Source of the DNA: Calocera cornea HHB12733
Taxonomy: Eukaryota > Basidiomycota > Dacrymycetes > Dacrymycetales > Dacrymycetaceae
DNA: 64,000 bases
Direction of reading: 5' to 3'
NCBI GenBank assembly: GCA_001632435.1
Contig: KV423999.1
Coordinates: 46,707 to 110,706 of the forward strand
Shown here piece after piece: positions 59,588 to 64,000 of this stretch. A program made the position numbers and the translations under genes. Within the stretch, counting starts at the first letter, position 1; every line of letters starts with the position of its first letter. The notes under the pieces were generated by a model. It did not search any database. It was not told where the DNA came from and worked only from the letters and a program-made list of their open reading frames with translations.

Positions 59588-60843
59588 CTAGACGGTGCCC
59601 CAGACCTCCCTCGCAACGTCGCAAACAAACTTCATCTTCGCCCACTGCTGCTCCTCAGTGATATCGTTCCCGTGGTAGGTCGACTGAACAACGGGTAAGG
59701 ACATGATGATAAGATGATAAGAAGGTTTGCTCACCGAAAATCCGCACTGGGGGCTAACCGCCAGCTGCTGGATCCCCTCCTGGCAATACTTCCCCGCCTG
59801 CTGGATCCTCTCGACCATATCCTCCATCTTCTCCATCTCGCCAAACTTAGAGCTGACGATTCCCAGCACCACCGCGCGTCCGGGGACGAGATGCCTCAGC
59901 GGCTCGAAGTCGCCGCTTCGCTCGTTCTCCCACTCGAGCAGGAGGACATCCACATCAATCTTGCTGAACAGCACCTCGGCCACGGGGGCATACCCGCCCT
60001 GCGCGAAGAACGTGCTGCGGAAGTTTCCCCGACAGAGGTGCATGGCGATGCACAGATCGGCCGGCCGGGGCGTGATGCAGGAGTTGATGAGCTGCGCGTA
60101 GCGGTTAGGCAGCGTCGACAGGTCTTCGCCACGCGACTCGGCAGCCGCGCGCATGCTCTCGTCGCACAGGTAGGCGAGGTTCGTGTCGTCCAGCTGAATG
60201 TATCGGCAGCCGGCGTCGTACAGGGATTGGATCTCGGCTCGGTAGGCGGCGGCGAGGTCGGAGTAGAACTCTTCGAGCTGCCCGGGTTCATGTCAGCCTT
60301 CGATCGGGCTCGGCAGACTGCTACACTCACCTCAGGATACGCCTCCATACTTATACCTTCTCGTCCCCGCCTGAAATGGGCCATAGTCGGGCTCGGGATG
60401 CACACCTTCGCGACCTCCCCCTCCTCCGACTTCACAAGCGACTGCAAAAACCGGAAGTCCCTTAGTTGTATCGGCCTCACATGCTCGATCTTCCCCACGA
60501 CGCTGAGTGTCGGAATTGTATGTGTCTTCAGGTTCCCATCGCCTAGGTCGTTGCTGCTCACGTGCATGCCGCCCAACTGCTCGAGGAAGTCCAGGTGAAA
60601 ATAGAGCCGCCGGCACTCGCCGTCCGAGATGATCTTGAGCCCCGATGCGCGCTGCTTGGCCACCAGCTCCCGAATCGCCTCGTCTTCGACGGCACGCAGC
60701 TCGTCGGCGCTCAGCTTGCCTTGAGAGTATTGCTCTCTTGCTGCGCGTACAGGTGCTGGTCGAAGGAAAGAGCCAACCTGCTCGGCGCGAAATGGGGGAT
60801 TGGGCTTGCGCTTTGTTTCGGCATGGCCGTTCTGGGCGGTCAT
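59588..60843 (-). CDS. Cobalamin-independent methionine synthase-like protein (UROD/MetE-like, YxjG-type)
   Basis: Complement of exons 59588-59683, 59735-60277 and 60331-60843, giving 383 aa. Single C-terminal-type MetE barrel, much shorter than true MetE (~760 aa). Blocks: PFRAEQVGSFLRPAPVR, LKIISDGECRRLYFHLDFLE, VCIPSPTMAHFR, YDAGCRYIQLDDTNLAYLCD, AMHLCRGNF, DVLLLEWENERSGDFEPLRH, GIVSSKFGEMEKMEDMVERI and LAVSPQCGFSSTYHGND. Zn-ligand-like His (CIAMHLCRGN), Glu (LEWENE) and Cys (SPQCGF) are present. Bacterial relatives (YxjG/YxjH) are linked to methyl transfer or methionine recycling; the exact reaction here is unproven. TATATAAA at 60917-60924 lies ~75 bp upstream. Confidence 0.85.
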
Positions 60844-61350
60844 CCTTCTGTGACGGATCGAGGGGTCGAGATGAAGGAGCAGCAACAGAGCTTAGCGAGT
60901 GTGCTCATATGCACCTTTTATATAGGTACGGCATGTCTAAGGAGCTCCATAGCCGGCCCTTCATACGAACGCGCCGGTAGTCAGCGCGATGCCCCTCTTC
61001 TGCCGCTAGGCTTCGCCCACATCCCTACGACGCCCCCACTTCGCCGCCCCTTCGGCATCGCGGCCGGCAGTCACTGCAGTTCTCATGATGCGGCGGGCAT
61101 GTCTTGGTCAATGTGGATTTGGCAGCCGTTATCCGCGGTTCTTGCGGCCGGGATGCTCATATGAGCAGCGCAAACGGGAGCCGGATATTGGTTGTCCCGG
61201 TCAGGGTGCGACCCCTTTCACTCCTGGTGTACTAGCCTTCTGGAATAAATGGAACCTGAGGGTCTGTCGCCTCCCTTGTCATTGCGCGTGACTAGACGAT
61301 CAACAATTAACTTGTAATGAACGATTTCATTTCTTCTGTGGACTGCAACC
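60844..61350. promoter_or_regulatory. Intergenic with strong TATA box for the MetE-like gene
   Basis: TATATAAA on the minus strand at 60917-60924. Otherwise no gene in about 500 bp. Confidence 0.5.
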
Positions 61351-62025
61351 CTACGCGCTCTTCTTCGCCCAGAACCCATCCTTCACCGTATCTCCCTCCG
61401 CCGTCTTATAGCTCTCAGCGGGGACGATGACGCTGACCCACGCGGCGGGCACGTCCCCTTTGTTCAACCACCCATGCAGCGTCCCCCGCTGGACGATCAC
61501 GTCCCCCTGGCTCGCGAGCGTGTGCTCTAAGCGCGGGTCGTTCAGGTCCGTAGGTATGTCATTAGGATCCAGCTCCTCTTTCGGCGTGACAAGCGCGATC
61601 GTCCCGTGTGTCATGATGTTGTAGTCGACCGAAGAGGTCCGGTGCTGCTTCTGGGTCAGCTTAGAGTCCAGGAAAGCAGGAAAACAATGCGCGCCATGGC
61701 CACGAACGCGCCTGGCTGCAGCTCGCCCCACCGCAGGTTGCTCCCATCCTGGACGACGATCGCATTCGGGTTCGCCTCCTTGGCCTCGTCCTTCCTACAC
61801 CACCATGCGCCATCAGCGCCGCTCCCCCAGCCGGCAATAATGGAAGCAGACTCACTCTCCCTGCACATGCGTCGGCATCCCGTGCGTCTGCCACACCTGC
61901 GCGATCTGCACCGTGTTTGCGTAGCTCGTGTACTCCGGCTCGCCATTGATCAGGATCTTGACGACCGGCTCCTTGCCCGGCGTGCAGGTCGTAGCATGAC
62001 CCGTGACGATACGCTTCATCCCCAT
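61351..62025 (-). CDS. Cupin-domain protein
   Basis: Complement of exons 61351-61644, 61695-61794 and 61856-62025, giving 187 aa. Begins MGMKRIVTGH, followed by PVVKILINGEPEYTSYANT, MPTHVQGEKDEAKEANPN, WGELQPGAFVAMHRTSSVDY, THGTIALVTPKEEL, GDVIVQRGTLHGWLNKGD and PAAWVSVIVPAESYK. The HRTSSVDY and GDVIVQRGTLHGW blocks are the two cupin motifs, with metal-ligand-type histidines. The join MHRT requires the intron to start right after ATG at 61695, where the sequence is GCGCGC, a GC donor; the nearest GT would leave a 41-nt intron and three extra residues. Related fungal cupins occur near oxidoreductase and secondary-metabolism genes; this one has no such neighbour. Function unknown. Confidence 0.8.
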
Positions 62026-62482
62026 TGCTGTAGACTACAATGTCGTGCAGCCGCTATACAGGAATATGGTAGAAGGGCCGAAGAGCAAGGCCGATGCGGG
62101 GAAGTGATGGATCAAGGCGGTCTATTGATATGCACTATGCCGGGCATTTGTAACCCCAGAGATCCCAGTAGGGTCTGCCAGCATGAACGTATTGCCTAAT
62201 GCCTCCGCCGGGAATGCATAGGAACAGTTCGCCGGAGCGTACAAGTGTTGGTCACGATGCAAATGTACCTTTGAATGGGTTCGTAAGGAGAGGACGATGC
62301 TATAACTTGTCCTTTTGCGGGCAATGTGATACCTTCGTGATGGGTTTGATCGATCTTGAAGAAGGGATAGAAGCGGGAATGTCATTTCTACAGTGTCATT
62401 ATTACGAGATCTCTAGGTACTGCTTGCCTAACAGCGTTGTCGAACAACGATGCAGGTTGCATATCCAGTGAGGACGAGGGCA
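62026..62482. other. Intergenic, no gene seen
   Basis: About 450 bp between the 5' end of the cupin gene and the 3' end of the F-box gene. Nothing supportable. Confidence 0.45.
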
Positions 62483-63868
62483 TCAAGTTTCCTCATCATA
62501 GAATCCATATGGCCGCGCGTTCCAGGTTGTGTACAAGTCCACCGTTTCCATCAGCGACGCACGGGCGGCATCGTCTCTTTTCGCTTGGAAGGGATTGGGG
62601 AGATAATACACGAGCGGCGGAGCTACCCGGTTGCGCGCAGGAAGTAGTCGAACTTTGCGAACGCTTGTCGCCTCTGGTGAAGCAGCACGAAGTTCTACCA
62701 AGTCCAGGACCATAGAGGCAAGGCGCCCCCCATCCAGAACACAGAGCTCCTCCAAAGCAGGGCATATGAACTCGCCGGCCCGCGCAGCTTTCAGGAGTAT
62801 GTCCAGATGACCCTCGTGGATGACGATGCATTTGAGCTCCTGCTGCGCTCGAAACACTTTGATCTGGTCGTCCGTAGGCCATTCTCCTGCCAACGCGTCC
62901 AGCGTCTCCAGCTTCCAGTGCTTGTCGAGTAAGGAAGGCACCCACAATTCGTCAAATCCGTAGAGCGCTCCACAGCGCTCCACATGATACTGTACATGCT
63001 GCACGCTCGGCGCATGCAGGGCGTTCAGGAAGCGAGTGGTCCGCGTCTCGTGGCATGTAGTGCGCAAGACTAGAGTTCGGAGCGAAGGGAGATGGGCACC
63101 GAGGCCAGGGAAGGTGTCCGCACGTACCCAGAGGCGCCTGTTGATCTTGAGCGTCTCGAGTTTCTTCAGCATAGACAGCAACATCGCAATAGCAGAGAGC
63201 CGCATCGAGTCGTCCTGGACGCATCGGCTGAGGTCGAGGAAGAGGTGCATCAACGTCGGTGGCACGATTACACGCTCCAGCGTAAGCTCCCTCAGGTCTA
63301 TCGCAGTGCCCAGCACGGCCGCCAACCCAGCCATCTCATCCTTCGCCCAGTCCATCGGCTGCCCACAAAGCGTCGCCCTCCACAGCCTCGGTAGACCACC
63401 CATTCGCAACCCCTTGAACAGAATGGACTCGCTCTCGTCGTCCAGCCGCTCGAGATACAGAGACCTCCACTGCACGCGTCGGTCGCGCAGGAAGATGGTG
63501 AACTTGGATCGGTCTCGGCGTGGAGCGCGTACGAAAGGAGCTGACTCGAGGCTTGGGTGTAGGTCTGCATCCGGGAATGCCGACATGCGTGCGATGGCGA
63601 GGTCGATCAGAGCGCGCCGGTTCTCCTTGCTCGCGACGAACGGGAACTCGAGCGCTGCCCAGAACCATGATGCGAAGAGTGTCGTCTTTCTCCAGTGATG
63701 ATCTACTTGGAGGAGGTTGACGGGGGAGCGGCGAAGCCGATCGTCCAGAGCCGTTCCGTCGTTCTGTATATATGCGAATATGTCTTGCAGAATCTCGGTT
63801 GGAAGTTGATTGATATGGATGACGCGGTCATTGTCGTCGGGTATCTCAGAACCCATTGCAGAACTCAT
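62483..63868 (-). CDS. F-box protein
   Basis: Single exon, 461 aa from the ATG at 63868 (MSSAMGSEIPDDND); an in-frame 39-residue upstream extension lacks support. The F-box near residues 15-65 is clear: HINQLPTEILQDIFAYIQ, then NLLQVDHHWRKTTLFASWFW. The remainder is a leucine-rich solenoid-like region (LRELTLERVIVPPTLMHLFL, LSMLKKLETLKINRRLW, LPSLRTLVLRTTC) of the type common in Agaricomycete F-box expansions. Expected to act as an SCF ubiquitin-ligase adaptor; target unknown. Intron-less, unlike most genes in the window. Second F-box gene of the window; no specific similarity to the first beyond family type. Confidence 0.88.
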   Translation of the reverse strand: MSSAMGSEIPDDNDRVIHINQLPTEILQDIFAYIQNDGTALDDRLRRSPVNLLQVDHHWRKTTLFASWFWAALEFPFVASKENRRALIDLAIARMSAFPDADLHPSLESAPFVRAPRRDRSKFTIFLRDRRVQWRSLYLERLDDESESILFKGLRMGGLPRLWRATLCGQPMDWAKDEMAGLAAVLGTAIDLRELTLERVIVPPTLMHLFLDLSRCVQDDSMRLSAIAMLLSMLKKLETLKINRRLWVRADTFPGLGAHLPSLRTLVLRTTCHETRTTRFLNALHAPSVQHVQYHVERCGALYGFDELWVPSLLDKHWKLETLDALAGEWPTDDQIKVFRAQQELKCIVIHEGHLDILLKAARAGEFICPALEELCVLDGGRLASMVLDLVELRAASPEATSVRKVRLLPARNRVAPPLVYYLPNPFQAKRDDAARASLMETVDLYTTWNARPYGFYDEET

Positions 63869-64000
63869 TTCAGATGTAATAGTAGATGGGGCCCGATGTA
63901 GGAGGAAATGGACTGAAGATTGAGTTGCTCGGGACACATGCAGAAGGGTTAAATTGATACGGAGGTTGGTGGTCGTCAAGACCAAACGCCAGTGGAACGG
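63869..64000. other. Upstream of the F-box gene, window edge
   Basis: Presumed promoter of the F-box gene; cut by the window boundary. Confidence 0.4.

Overview
This is nuclear DNA from a filamentous basidiomycete, most likely an Agaricomycete. Genes are GC-rich and interrupted by many 45-65 nt introns with GTGCGT/GTGAGT/GTACGT-type donors. Intergenic distances are short. Typical lineage families are present: F-box/LRR-like proteins, a DUF4246 protein, a multi-pass membrane protein of the Agaricomycete type, a fungal glutamate decarboxylase, and a fungal phytoene desaturase with a C-terminal anchor. No bacterial, viral or organellar block was seen. Exon coordinates below come from following reading frames and splice sites by eye. 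Most joined models stay in frame from start to stop.

Layout. 0-2.3 kb: a decayed 22-bp minisatellite and an F-box-like gene. 2.9-9.2 kb: phytoene desaturase, a snurportin-like U snRNP import adaptor, and an MFS anion transporter. 9.2-17.3 kb: a repeat-rich island. It holds a recently duplicated family of small secreted six-cysteine proteins, two of them on the arms of a ~0.8 kb inverted repeat. It also holds a third active-looking copy, a broken copy, a diverged gene with the same leader motif, direct repeats, and a ~600 bp MITE-like element beside one copy. 17.5-31.9 kb: DUF4246 protein, glutamate decarboxylase, membrane protein, copper amine oxidase, C2H2 zinc-finger protein, and a D-2-hydroxyacid dehydrogenase. 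32.4-41.5 kb: CTP synthase, serine hydroxymethyltransferase with a probable dual start, and a mitochondrial DEAD-box-like protein whose helicase motifs are degenerate. 41.6-47 kb: two paralogous secreted carboxylesterases diverging around a short-chain dehydrogenase. 47-55 kb: three same-strand translation genes, namely prolyl-tRNA synthetase, mitochondrial isoleucyl-tRNA synthetase and mitochondrial ribosome recycling factor. 55-64 kb: a long acidic Ser/Pro-rich protein, a MetE-like protein, a cupin, and a second F-box gene.

How genes relate. Most are housekeeping or metabolic genes without an obvious shared pathway. Exceptions are the translation trio, the esterase/dehydrogenase trio, and the secreted-protein island, which is the accessory and most dynamic part of the window. 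The most unusual observations are the secreted-protein palindrome with its conserved leader motif, the motif-less DEAD-box protein, and three introns that appear to use a GC donor of the form GCGCG.
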